From an uncultured Geobacteraceae bacterium (lineage in GTDB: Bacteria; Desulfobacterota; Desulfuromonadia; Geobacterales; Pseudopelobacteraceae), in the NCBI GenBank assembly GCA_903901875.1, contig CAIUSO010000148.1, positions 1 through 49,611 of the forward strand: a stretch of DNA of 49,611 bases. The letters run 5' to 3'. Position numbers and translations under genes: made by a program. Every line of letters begins with the position of its first letter. The stretch's first letter is position 1. Shown in pieces: positions 27,522 through 36,054 of the stretch. The notes under the pieces are model-generated. The model searched no databases. It had not been told where the DNA came from and was given only the letters and a program-made list of their open reading frames with translations.

Positions 27522-28163
27522 CTACTCCTCTTTCAGCGAGGTCAGCAACGACGTATCAAGTGACGAGAATTCACGATTAATCTGGTTCATAACGATTCCC
27601 ATCACAAAGGTGCCGACCAGCAGGTCCAGAAGGGCCCCCGCCTCAACCATGACCGGCATCGCCCCCGCCAGCAGCAGCCCAAAGATAAAGATCCCGTTTT
27701 CAAGAATCAGGTAACCGATAACCTGGGAAATCGCCTTACGTCGGGTCGTCAGCACAAGAAAACCGGTCATCAGCGTGGCGATTGAGGCCGGCACGAACAT
27801 ATAATTCTGATGTTCCGGCAGCATGGGAAGGCTTCCGGAAAAGCCGAATGAAAAGGCGGTAAATATAGCTCCCAGGAGAAGCGTGGGCACATAGCCAAGG
27901 AACGGCTCAACTTCCCGCTTGATTTCCGCCGAGTGGACCGCCCGCCCCAGCAACCGGGGGATGATGAACCCCTTGACGATAATGATCACCACGGTAATCC
28001 CCACCAGATGCCAGGAAAAAGAGTGGATCATGCCGGGGAGGATACCAAGAATCACCCCCTGCACCGCCACCGCACGGATGGCAAAAATCAGCCGACCTGT
28101 CCCGAGTGAGATAAAGTTTATCAGCAGAACCAGTACCAGCAGTTGGTCAGCGAGAGTAATCAT
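27522..28163 (-). CDS. Ehr complex NuoK/HyfE-like membrane subunit
   Basis: A 213-residue hydrophobic protein of the HyfE family, with about six or seven membrane helices. HyfE carries a NuoK-like region; here GYLILENGIFIFGLLLAG holds the membrane glutamate seen in NuoK, and ALLDLLVGTFVMGIVMNQIN closes the protein. It sits 4 bp after the HyfC-like gene and 4 bp before the HyfF-like gene, so it is part of the same transcript. It probably connects the antiporter subunits to the membrane anchor. Confidence 0.87.
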   Translation of the reverse strand: MITLADQLLVLVLLINFISLGTGRLIFAIRAVAVQGVILGILPGMIHSFSWHLVGITVVIIIVKGFIIPRLLGRAVHSAEIKREVEPFLGYVPTLLLGAIFTAFSFGFSGSLPMLPEHQNYMFVPASIATLMTGFLVLTTRRKAISQVIGYLILENGIFIFGLLLAGAMPVMVEAGALLDLLVGTFVMGIVMNQINREFSSLDTSLLTSLKEE

Positions 28164-28167
28164 AGCA

Positions 28168-29076
28168 TCACCTGATAACGAGCAGAGTAGAAAAGGCCGC
28201 CAGTATGGTTGCGGCCACCAGCAACTGGGGGACGCGCACCAGCCGGAGCCGGGCCATCACCGACTCAACCACCCCGATAACAATTGCCAGCAGCAGCATG
28301 GAACAGATAAAAACGCCCCAGTCTGCCAGCGGGTTGCCGGTGGCAAAGGGGAGTGCCAGCTGAATGAAAAAGGCACCCAGCACAAACAGCTTCATGCTTG
28401 CACCATACTGGATAAGGGCAAAGGCCGGCCCACTGTGATCCAGCACCATCACCTCATGAATCATCGTCAATTCCAGGTGGGTATTCGGATCATCAAAGGG
28501 AATTCGGCAATTTTCCGAAAGCAGCACGATGAACATCCCCCCCACCAGCAGCAGCAGTGATGCTCCGGCATAGAGCCAGGCTCCGCCACTGACGTTGGAA
28601 AGCATTCCGGTCAGGGTCGTGGAGCTGGAAAGGCGAGACAGGGTAATTAAGGCAAAAAAGAGGGTCGGCTCGGCAAGACAGGAATAGGTGGCCTCCCGGG
28701 CCGAGCCCATCCCTTCAAAGCTTGATCCGGTATCCAGGGCGGCCGCCATGGTAAAAAAACGCCCCAGGGCAAACAGGTAGGCATAAAGAATCATGTCACC
28801 GTTAAAGGATATGGGTGACGGGTGGGCACCAAAGGGAACCAGCAATGCGGCAACGGCGGTCGTTGAGAGTGCGACGATGGGACCGGCGCGAAACACCCAG
28901 CTGGTGGTGGTGCTGAAGACCGTCCCCTTGCGGAGCAGCCGGTATATATCGAAATAGGGCTGCAGAAATGGCGCGCCGACCCTGCCGGCAAAGGCAGCCT
29001 TGGTTTTACCAATGACCCCCAGCAGCAGCGGCGGCATGACAAGGGCCAGGGTTATATGGATGATACAGTTCATCAT
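28168..29076 (-). CDS. Ehr complex NuoH/HyfC-like membrane anchor
   Basis: A 302-residue protein with about eight helices, homologous to NuoH/HyfC, which docks the peripheral arm and links redox chemistry to ion movement. Diagnostic segments are KTKAAFAGRVGAPFLQPYFD followed by RLLRKG, the acidic loop FEGMGSAREATYS, and ENCRIPFDDPNTHLELTMIHE, the family signature with several glutamates and aspartates. The first or second methionine (29076 or 29073) could be the start. It follows the first NuoL-like gene by 19 bp. Confidence 0.92.
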   Translation of the reverse strand: MMNCIIHITLALVMPPLLLGVIGKTKAAFAGRVGAPFLQPYFDIYRLLRKGTVFSTTTSWVFRAGPIVALSTTAVAALLVPFGAHPSPISFNGDMILYAYLFALGRFFTMAAALDTGSSFEGMGSAREATYSCLAEPTLFFALITLSRLSSSTTLTGMLSNVSGGAWLYAGASLLLLVGGMFIVLLSENCRIPFDDPNTHLELTMIHEVMVLDHSGPAFALIQYGASMKLFVLGAFFIQLALPFATGNPLADWGVFICSMLLLAIVIGVVESVMARLRLVRVPQLLVAATILAAFSTLLVIR

Positions 29077-29095
29077 GGCAGTTCCCCGACAGGTT

Positions 29096-31093
29096 TCAGT
29101 GAGCCCAGAGCATCAGAATGAACAGCGTGGCAAAAATATACAACACATAAATATGCATCAACCCGTTCTGCAAGCGCCGTAAAAAAGCGAATGACATCCC
29201 GGCGGCCTGGAAGAACGGTGCGATGATTGCGTCAAGGAGCGTTTCCGTGGGAGTATCACTGCACCGGGAGCGCTCCGGGAAAAGTCCGGCGAGCAGCGGT
29301 CGCTCTATCCGTTGGCGAACAACGCCGTTCCCGATGGAAATCGCCAGTTCGGAAAAGGAGGTCCCCCCATACTGCATGCGGGACGTACCCCGTTGATAGC
29401 CACAGCCCCAGGTTGGTGCGGCCGTCACCGGTTCTCTGCCGAGGCGCCATTTCCAGATGACCGTGACGACCAGAGCCATGGTCAGGAGCAGCACACCAGC
29501 AAGGGAAAGCTTTTCCAAAATGGCACCGTACTCCGCAGAAAGCGGGAGTAGCGGAAGCCGGGGAAACAGGGTCATGACCGCCGGTGACACCAGAGAAAGC
29601 GCCATCTGGGGGACCACGCCGATCACCAGACAGAGGAACGCACAAAGAAGCATCGGCACCCCCATCTGCAACTCACCCCCCCGATGAACTCCTCCACCGG
29701 GACTTCGGGGCGTACCCAGAAACACGGAGCTGTACAGCTTGGTAAAGGTAATCGCCGCCAAGCCACCCACCAGGGCCAGCACCGGGGCCCCCGCCATCAG
29801 ATAGATCAGATTGTCGCCCTGGAGCTGGGAGAAAAAACCAAGATAAAGCAGAAATTCACTGACAAAGCCGTTCAAGGGGGGTATGCCGCAGATGGCAACT
29901 GTTCCCACCAGAAAAAGCCCACCAATGCGTGGCATGGTCTTGCCAAGCCCCCCCATCAGATTCATGTCACGGGTACCGGTGGCATGAATGATTACGCCCG
30001 AGCCGAGGAACAGCAGCGGCTTGAACAGACTGTGGTTGAGGACATGGAGCAGGGCCCCGGCCCCCCCCAGATACATCAGTTCGGGAATCCGGCTCGCGGC
30101 ACCGACCAGGGCGATCCCCATGCCAAGGGAAATAATGCCGATATTTTCAATGCTGCTGCAAGCCAGCAGCCGTTTCAGATCCCGCTGGGCCAAGGCAAAG
30201 GATATGCCGAGCAGTGCTGAAATGATACCGGCAATCGTCAGTATGGTTCCCCATACCAGAGGAATATCGTAAAAGAATGAGGCGGTCCGCACGATGCCGT
30301 ATACCCCCATTTTCAGCATGACACCGGACATAAGTGCCGACACGTGACTCGGTGCGTTGGCATGGGCAGGGGGAAGCCAGAAGTGGAGCGGCATGATACC
30401 GGCCTTGGCCCCGAACCCGATTAACCCGGCCAGTGCCATAAGGGGGGCCAGCGGAGTGAGTGCCGACAATGAACCGGCAGGAGGAAGCAGAAACGTGCCG
30501 GTCTGGGCAGCAAGCAGGGAGAACAGCAACAGGAGCAGGGCACTGCCGCAATGGGTAGCAATCAGGTAAATGGTACCAGCTCGTCGAACCTCTTCCCGTT
30601 CATGTTCGGTCACAATTAAAAAATAGGCAGAAAGTGCCATGACTTCCCACACCATCATGAAAAACACCGTATTTCTCGCCATCAGCAATAATGCCATGGA
30701 CGCCCCAAGTGTGCCGAAGAACAAGGTCAAACCGGGCTCACTGCGGCGGTATTGCCGGGCCGGCCAGTAACCGACCGCGAACAGGGAACCGGCGGCCGTA
30801 ACCAGAAATACCGGGATCAGAAAGAGGGCTGAAAGCGGATCGATGGCCAGGTCACACGGACCGAACGGCAGACTCCAGGCGATGCTGCGGGTTGCGGTTG
30901 TTCCGGACAAGAGGAGCTGGAGCACCGTCGGAATACCGATCAAGGCGGCACAGATGGTACACAGGGCAGCCACCACCTGACCGGGACCGGGTCTTTTCAG
31001 GAACAGGCCGGGGATTCCGGCACACCCCATAACAAGCGTGGCGTCAAGCACCAGCAACACAGGGTCAACGGGACCCTGTAGGAAGGAATACAT
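29096..31093 (-). CDS. Ehr complex NuoL/HyfB-like antiporter subunit (second copy in gene order)
   Basis: A 665-residue membrane protein, with FMMVWEVMALSAYF (helix-5 glutamate), FGAKAGIMPLHFWLPPAHAN (broken-helix lysine), LLACSSIENIGII and HVLNHSLFKPLLFLGSG (later lysine). The C-terminal extension includes TWGCGYQRGTSRMQYGGTSF, which is characteristic of HyfB-type subunits. It is similar to the neighbour at 31263-33269 over its whole length, suggesting an old duplication. AAGGGG precedes the ATG. A 169-bp spacer with a possible weak terminator separates it from that neighbour. Confidence 0.92.
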   Translation of the reverse strand: MYSFLQGPVDPVLLVLDATLVMGCAGIPGLFLKRPGPGQVVAALCTICAALIGIPTVLQLLLSGTTATRSIAWSLPFGPCDLAIDPLSALFLIPVFLVTAAGSLFAVGYWPARQYRRSEPGLTLFFGTLGASMALLLMARNTVFFMMVWEVMALSAYFLIVTEHEREEVRRAGTIYLIATHCGSALLLLLFSLLAAQTGTFLLPPAGSLSALTPLAPLMALAGLIGFGAKAGIMPLHFWLPPAHANAPSHVSALMSGVMLKMGVYGIVRTASFFYDIPLVWGTILTIAGIISALLGISFALAQRDLKRLLACSSIENIGIISLGMGIALVGAASRIPELMYLGGAGALLHVLNHSLFKPLLFLGSGVIIHATGTRDMNLMGGLGKTMPRIGGLFLVGTVAICGIPPLNGFVSEFLLYLGFFSQLQGDNLIYLMAGAPVLALVGGLAAITFTKLYSSVFLGTPRSPGGGVHRGGELQMGVPMLLCAFLCLVIGVVPQMALSLVSPAVMTLFPRLPLLPLSAEYGAILEKLSLAGVLLLTMALVVTVIWKWRLGREPVTAAPTWGCGYQRGTSRMQYGGTSFSELAISIGNGVVRQRIERPLLAGLFPERSRCSDTPTETLLDAIIAPFFQAAGMSFAFLRRLQNGLMHIYVLYIFATLFILMLWAH

Positions 31094-31188
31094 AGAGAAA
31101 ACCCCTTGACAGAGAACTACTCAACACAGGGAGCTGTGTGTCAGGTGACATCCGATACTGAACCTCAAAAGCGGCCGGTGTCAATAAA

Positions 31189-31213
31189 AAACTGTTTCCA
31201 AAATGCACAGTTT
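31189..31213 (-). terminator. Possible weak terminator or attenuator inside the Ehr operon
   Basis: In the 169-bp gap between the two NuoL-like genes, a 7-bp stem (AAACTGT / ACAGTTT) with an 11-base loop runs on the minus strand straight into a T run (CAGTTTTTTATTG). The stem is weak, so stopping would be partial. The same gap holds TTGACA (minus strand, 31184-31179), which might start an internal transcript, though no good -10 is clear. Confidence 0.3.
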
Positions 31214-31262
31214 CTTCTCCTTTTCTGCCCCATCCCCCCACACACCCCACCTTCCGGGGCCA

Positions 31263-33269
31263 TCAGAAATAGCTGGCAGCCAGCAATACAATCAGGGTTA
31301 TCAAACTGTAGAGGACGTACTGCTGCAAAATGCCGCTCTGCATTTTACGGATGGGGGAAAAGCGTCGATAGAGTTCCTGAAGGGCCGGAATGTAAAGCCG
31401 CTCAAGCACCGCTTCCGGCACATGGCTGGTAAGCCGGGCGGGTCCGGGGAAAAGCCCCTTCATGTTTCCTGTCCGATGCCGCTCAGGCATGAGTGCGAAA
31501 GCAAAAAGCCCGATCAGCATTTCGGCAAAGGAGGAAGCGGTGTACTGCATGCGGGGAACGGGACGCTGGTAACCACACCCCCAGGTGGGTGCAGAACCGG
31601 AATGACCGGAAATGAGGCGACGGTACCACCACCAGAGAACGGCACTAAGGGTTAACAACAGCACTGCGGTGGCCGACAGGGCGGTGAGCGGCACCAACCG
31701 GGAGAGCAGAACTCCGGCCTGGCCGACAACCTCGGGCAGCACCGACCTGCTGACCTGCTGCAGCAGTCCGGCGATGCCAGCCGGGGCCAGACCGATCGCC
31801 AGACACCCTCCACCCAGCAACAACATCGGCACCAGCATCTGCCATCCGGCTTCATGCTGTCCGTAGTGATTGGCGGACCGGGGAGCACCTAAAAATATGA
31901 TGCCGTAGACCTTGACAAAACAGGCAACCGCCAGGGCACCGATCAGGGCCAGGGGAGGTATGGCCAGGGCCACCGCCACCGCCCCTCCCCCCTCACCCTG
32001 AATACCATGGAATAACCCGAGATAGATGCACAGCTCACTGACAAAACCGTTGAGCGGGGGCAACCCGCAAATGGCCACGGATCCAATTCCAAACAGTAAA
32101 GCTGTGAGCGGAAGGTTCTTCCCCACACCTCCCAGCAGGTCGATTTCCCTGGTTCCCGTGGCATGGATAACCGATCCGGCCCCCAGAAAGAGCAGTGCCT
32201 TGAACAGCGCGTGGTTGATAACATGCAGCAGGGCACCTGCCATTCCGAGTAGCATCATCGGTTCCGAACCGACCGTTTGCCCAAGCAGTGCCACCCCGAC
32301 CCCCATGAAAATAATGCCGATATTTTCAATACTATGGTACGCCAGCAATCGTTTCAAATCATGCTGTCCAATGGCAAAGGCCACACCGATGACCCCCGAG
32401 ACTACCCCCAGCAGCAGCACAGTACCCCCCCACCAGAGCGGCACCCCATGGAAAAACGAGAGGGTACGAATCAGACCGTAGACCCCGATTTTCAGGATGA
32501 CACCGGACATGGCAGCAGAAACGTGGCTGGGAGCATTGGCATGGGCAGAGGGGAGCCAGATGTGAAACGGCATGATGCCGGCCTTAAGACCAAAGGCAAA
32601 CAGGGCAGCCAGAAAAACCACCGAGGGGATTCCGGGCGACGCGGTAAGTGTCAAGGGCGGAGGGAACAACCAGGAACCGGTCAGCAGGTGCAGCAGGGGG
32701 AAAAGTGCAAACAGACCGAGGGTACCGGTGTGGGTGGTGATCATATACAGGGTACCGGCTTCACGGACCTCCGGTTTTTCATTTTCGGTAGAAACCAGGA
32801 AAAAAGCGGCCAAGGCCATTATTTCCCAGGCAAACAGAAAACTGATAGCATCGCGGGCCAGCACCACCCCCCCCATACTGGCGGTCATAACACCGAAAAA
32901 GAAGGTCATCGGCCGAACCGTGGCGGGGTGGTGATCTGCATGCCAGTAACTGCGCGCGTACAGGGCGGCGCAGCCGGTGATACCAAAGATGGGGAGCAGA
33001 AACCACGCAGAAAGGGAATCAACACCAAGTTGTACCGGACCAAAGGGGAGCGACCAGGAGATTTCAAACAACGTGGAGTGGCCATTAATCAGAAACGCCA
33101 CGGCACCGGCGACTCCTGAAACGGAAGAGAGAATCATCAGAATTACCGACAGTAATTGGGCACGAGCAGCATGCCGGGCGGAGGAGAACAACAGTGGAGT
33201 CCCGGAAAAAGCCGCCAGCAGTATGGCAGAAAAAATCAGGGTACTTGGGGCAAACAACTCCTGCGCCAT
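31263..33269 (-). CDS. Ehr complex NuoL/HyfB-like antiporter subunit (first copy in gene order)
   Basis: A 668-residue membrane protein of the HyfB type. FLFAWEIMALAAFF holds the helix-5 glutamate, FGLKAGIMPFHIWLPSAHANAP the broken-helix lysine, LLAYHSIENIGIIF and HVINHALFKALLFLGAGSV the later lysine. The tail has TWGCGYQRPVPRMQYTASSF. With the 665-residue neighbour and the HyfF-like protein it makes three antiporter-type subunits, as in complex I and hydrogenase-4. It starts 6 bp after the HTH-PTS IIA gene and has AGGAGGT before its ATG. Confidence 0.92.
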   Translation of the reverse strand: MAQELFAPSTLIFSAILLAAFSGTPLLFSSARHAARAQLLSVILMILSSVSGVAGAVAFLINGHSTLFEISWSLPFGPVQLGVDSLSAWFLLPIFGITGCAALYARSYWHADHHPATVRPMTFFFGVMTASMGGVVLARDAISFLFAWEIMALAAFFLVSTENEKPEVREAGTLYMITTHTGTLGLFALFPLLHLLTGSWLFPPPLTLTASPGIPSVVFLAALFAFGLKAGIMPFHIWLPSAHANAPSHVSAAMSGVILKIGVYGLIRTLSFFHGVPLWWGGTVLLLGVVSGVIGVAFAIGQHDLKRLLAYHSIENIGIIFMGVGVALLGQTVGSEPMMLLGMAGALLHVINHALFKALLFLGAGSVIHATGTREIDLLGGVGKNLPLTALLFGIGSVAICGLPPLNGFVSELCIYLGLFHGIQGEGGGAVAVALAIPPLALIGALAVACFVKVYGIIFLGAPRSANHYGQHEAGWQMLVPMLLLGGGCLAIGLAPAGIAGLLQQVSRSVLPEVVGQAGVLLSRLVPLTALSATAVLLLTLSAVLWWWYRRLISGHSGSAPTWGCGYQRPVPRMQYTASSFAEMLIGLFAFALMPERHRTGNMKGLFPGPARLTSHVPEAVLERLYIPALQELYRRFSPIRKMQSGILQQYVLYSLITLIVLLAASYF

Positions 33270-33275
33270 GATGCA

Positions 33276-33953
33276 CTACCTCCTGATTGTTGTTTCCTCC
33301 AACCTGCCGATGGTCGCCATAATTTCTTCCACATTGCCGGGGTGGTGAAGCAACTCCTGGAAAGCATGATCATGGAGGAGAAAGGCGAGTTTTGCCAGAA
33401 GATGCAGATGGGTGGTGACATTAGGCGTCACCAGAGTAAAGAGGATAGTAACCGGCTGCCCATCCACGGCGTCGAAATCAATGGGGTTATTGAGAAAGCA
33501 GAGGCTGATTGCAGACTCCCCTGACTGACCGACGATGGGGTTACGAACATGGGGGATGGCAATGCCGTTGCCAAAGGCGGTTGAACCGAGGGCTTCCCGT
33601 GCCAGCAGGGTCTGCAGCAGAAATTCCGGGTCCAGACCGGGGGGAAGGGCCAAACGGGAAACCACCTCCCGTAATACCGCTTCCGGGGTATCACCCGGCA
33701 GACTATAGTGAATCCCGCCACGCCGGAGTGCCGATGAAACCGTCGACGATTTGTCTGCAACCGCGCCGACATCAAAAATATCGGGGGGGATGGTGATTCC
33801 CTTATTGGTGGCCCATTCAAGAAGATCAACCCGATTAATGCGATAACGATCATCCTGCTTGTGGGCAGGAAGCCCCTCATGCTTGATCCAGTGCAGAACG
33901 GTTTTTTCGTCAACATCCGCCGCAACGGCAAGATCGGCTACCTTTAAAAACAT
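33276..33953 (-). CDS. HTH-PTS IIA (PtsN-like) fusion regulator
   Basis: A 225-residue protein with two parts. Residues about 1-55 are an excisionase/MerR-type helix-turn-helix (VADLAVAADVDEKTVLHWIKHEG with RYRINRVDLLEWA). Residues about 75-220 are a fructose/nitrogen-type PTS IIA domain; the phosphorylatable histidine is His135 in GNGIAIPHVRNP. It is the first gene of the Ehr transcript, 6 bp before the first NuoL-like gene. This suggests that a phosphorylation signal, perhaps from a nitrogen-type PTS, controls the complex or its genes. No EI or HPr gene is in the window. GGAG precedes the ATG. Confidence 0.87.
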   Translation of the reverse strand: MFLKVADLAVAADVDEKTVLHWIKHEGLPAHKQDDRYRINRVDLLEWATNKGITIPPDIFDVGAVADKSSTVSSALRRGGIHYSLPGDTPEAVLREVVSRLALPPGLDPEFLLQTLLAREALGSTAFGNGIAIPHVRNPIVGQSGESAISLCFLNNPIDFDAVDGQPVTILFTLVTPNVTTHLHLLAKLAFLLHDHAFQELLHHPGNVEEIMATIGRLEETTIRR

Positions 33954-34114
33954 TGCAAGTCTCCAGATAAATCAATGCAACACACTGTAATAAATAATAA
34001 TTTATAGAAATAGCAACTTAAGACTGTACAAACAATGCAATTAAAAGTAAAGGTATATTTGACTATTGAAAAGCTTCTTGACTACCATACGCTATTTACG
34101 TTAGTTTGTTCAAA

Positions 34115-34120
34115 TATAAT
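34115..34120 (+). promoter_or_regulatory. Perfect -10 box for the riboswitch-chemoreceptor transcript
   Basis: TATAAT at 34115-34120 lies about 20 bases before the start of the aptamer, so transcription would begin near 34127 and include the whole riboswitch. No good -35 is seen 16-18 bases upstream. Two direct copies of TTGACTA (34059-34065 and 34078-34084) lie further upstream and could bind an activator. The rest of the divergent spacer 33954-34114 is AT-rich and shows no gene. Confidence 0.5.
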
Positions 34121-34134
34121 TGTTTATTAGTCAC

Positions 34135-34216
34135 CATGTCTCAGTGAAGAGCAAACTCAGAGCAATCTGGGGACGCAAAGCTACGAGTCCCCAAGGGATA
34201 GTCGGGTTACCGGAGA
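34135..34216 (+). ncRNA. GEMM-I riboswitch, predicted cyclic AMP-GMP type (GEMM-Ib)
   Basis: The sequence has the GEMM-I hallmarks in order: GAGCAAAC (34149-34156); a stem CTCAGA/TCTGGG capped by the GNRA loop GCAA (34157-34172 region); GGACGCAAAGC (34171-34181); a short second hairpin TCCC-CAA-GGGA as tetraloop receptor arm; and CGGGTTACC (34203-34211). In cyclic di-GMP aptamers the trinucleotide before CAAAC reads GGG; here it reads GAG, with A34150 at the place of the ligand-contacting G20. This G-to-A change is known from Geobacter aptamers that prefer 3',3'-cyclic AMP-GMP. It precedes a chemoreceptor gene, linking that second messenger to chemotaxis or surface behaviour. Confidence 0.88.
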
Positions 34217-34224
34217 GAAGGATG

Positions 34225-34266
34225 CGCCAACAGCCCTTCTTGAAATATCAGGAAGGGCTGTTGGCG
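34225..34266 (+). terminator. Strong hairpin, probable riboswitch expression platform
   Basis: A 15-bp perfect stem (34225-34239 with 34252-34266), extended by four inner pairs to a 4-base loop, starts 9 bases after the aptamer and ends 16 bases before the ribosome site AAGGAG at 34283. The following bases TTCAGGC lack a real T run, so it is a poor classic intrinsic terminator. It may need another factor, or act by folding against the aptamer closing stem. Confidence 0.6.
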
Positions 34267-34295
34267 TTCAGGCTACACACCTAAGGAGTAACATT

Positions 34296-35942
34296 ATGAA
34301 ATGGATCGATCTGAAGTTGAGAACCAAGCTGTTGACACTGGTGTCATTGGGCGTTGTTGGAGTGATCATTGTTGGCATGATGAGTATCGCAAACCAGAAA
34401 CATGCGAACGGTAATCTGCGGGAACTTAACAACAATGTGCGCAATGTGGCGGTGTATGGCGAACTGAAGAGTGTGCTGCTTACGGCACGACTCGATCTCG
34501 TCTACATGATGGCACTTGAAGACATTACCAAGATACAGGCAAAAAATGACGACTACAAAGCCCAAATGCTCCAGATTAAAAAGCTTATCGGCGACGCGGA
34601 ACAATCCAGGCTAACCCCGGAGGACAAAAGCCAGCTGACCCAGTTCAGGGAAGGGTGTGAAGCATATGAGACACTGGGAAACAAGGTTGCTGAAATGCTG
34701 CTTGCGGCTCACACCACCAACAATAAAACGGCCCTTGCAGAGGCAATTACCTTTGGCACGGGAACCGTTGCGCCCCTGTATGCAAAACCGGCCAAAGCCA
34801 TAGAGACCCTCAATTCCACCAACATCAGGAATAGCGGTAATCTCTTTATCGCCGCCGACAAATCTGCATCGAACTCGATCATTTACTGCACCATCACCGT
34901 TATCCTGGTGGTAGTGATTTCCCTGTTGATCAGTATACTCATTGCACGGGGAATTACCCGCTCAGTGGAGGACATTTTAAAGGTCATGGCATCCATCGCC
35001 AACGGCAATTTGACCATCAGGTCATCAAACCTCTCCGAAGACGAAATGGGCCTGCTGGGAAAAGAGGTCAACATCATGGCGGAACAATTGTCAGACGTTA
35101 TCAAGCGCGTTTCCGACAATAGCCATTCGGTTTCATCGGCGGCAATACAGATGCACAGCACCTCCGGCCAGATGGCCACCACCACGGAAGAGTTGGCGGC
35201 CCAGGCAAGCACCATTGCGACGGCATGTGAGGAGATGGCAGCCACCTCATCGGAAATAGCCCGCAACTGCCATTCTGCCGCCGGAGATTCCGCCAAGGCC
35301 AACGAAGCCGCCCATGTAGGGGCACAGGTTGTCGAAGCCACGGTAACGGTCATGAGCCGCATTGCCGACAGGGTACGGGCCACGGCACAGACCGTCGAAA
35401 CCCTGGGGTCCAAATCGGAACAGATCGGCAACATCATCGGCACCATCGAAGACATTGCCGACCAGACCAATCTGCTTGCCCTCAATGCCGCCATTGAAGC
35501 AGCCCGGGCCGGTGAACAGGGAAGAGGTTTTGCCGTTGTCGCCGATGAGGTGCGGGCACTGGCCGAAAGAACCACGCGGGCAACGCGGGAGATTGGTGAA
35601 ATGATCAAGGCAATCCAGGGGGAAACCAAGAGTGCCGTCGCGGCAATGAACGATGGTGTACTGCAGGTGGAACAGGGAACCCTGGAGGCGGCAAAATCAG
35701 GCGAGGCACTGCGCCACATCCTCGAGCAGATTGCCAACGTCACCAGCCAGGTAAACCAGATAGCGGTGGCGGCAGAGGAGCAGACGGCAACCACCATGGA
35801 AATCAACAACAACATTCAGCAGATTACGGAAGTGGCCCATATTTCATCCACCTCATCCCATGAGGAATCACGGGCGGCACATTCACTCTCCACCCTGGCC
35901 GAAGAGTTAAAGGCCATGGTCGGACAGTTCAGACTGGCGTAA
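34296..35942 (+). CDS. Methyl-accepting chemotaxis protein
   Basis: A 548-residue transmembrane chemoreceptor. It has an N-terminal helix (about 12-30), a periplasmic four-helix-bundle ligand domain (about 31-190), a second helix (about 191-214), a HAMP domain (about 215-268) and a cytoplasmic signalling coiled coil. The conserved hairpin tip reads [37 protein letters not shown]. No C-terminal CheR pentapeptide is present. AAGGAG lies 7 bases before the ATG. Expression is predicted to depend on the riboswitch upstream. The ligand is unknown, and no che genes are in the window. Confidence 0.95.
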   Translation: MKWIDLKLRTKLLTLVSLGVVGVIIVGMMSIANQKHANGNLRELNNNVRNVAVYGELKSVLLTARLDLVYMMALEDITKIQAKNDDYKAQMLQIKKLIGDAEQSRLTPEDKSQLTQFREGCEAYETLGNKVAEMLLAAHTTNNKTALAEAITFGTGTVAPLYAKPAKAIETLNSTNIRNSGNLFIAADKSASNSIIYCTITVILVVVISLLISILIARGITRSVEDILKVMASIANGNLTIRSSNLSEDEMGLLGKEVNIMAEQLSDVIKRVSDNSHSVSSAAIQMHSTSGQMATTTEELAAQASTIATACEEMAATSSEIARNCHSAAGDSAKANEAAHVGAQVVEATVTVMSRIADRVRATAQTVETLGSKSEQIGNIIGTIEDIADQTNLLALNAAIEAARAGEQGRGFAVVADEVRALAERTTRATREIGEMIKAIQGETKSAVAAMNDGVLQVEQGTLEAAKSGEALRHILEQIANVTSQVNQIAVAAEEQTATTMEINNNIQQITEVAHISSTSSHEESRAAHSLSTLAEELKAMVGQFRLA

Positions 35943-35971
35943 CATCTCCTTCGCCGGCGCGAAGATCAGTG

Positions 35972-36003
35972 TCCCGTACCACCGCAGAGTCGGAGGTACG
36001 GGA
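35972..36003 (+). terminator. Intrinsic terminator after the chemoreceptor gene
   Basis: A 9-bp stem (TCCCGTACC at 35972-35980, GGTACGGGA at 35995-36003) with a 14-base loop, followed by TTTCTCGTTTC. It lies 30 bp after the chemoreceptor stop codon and should separate it from the DUF815 gene. Confidence 0.6.
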
Positions 36004-36054
36004 TTTCTCGTTTCAACAATTACTATGACAGGAACATCATCGCGGGGTATTACC

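Noticed and set aside
29456-33119. Plus-strand reading frames inside the minus-strand antiporter genes
   Set aside because: They mirror the codon pattern of the membrane-protein genes and match no family.
34225-34266. Calling the hairpin a standard intrinsic terminator with confidence
   Set aside because: The stem is strong but the bases after it (TTCAGGC) are not a T run, so it is listed as a probable expression platform with moderate confidence.
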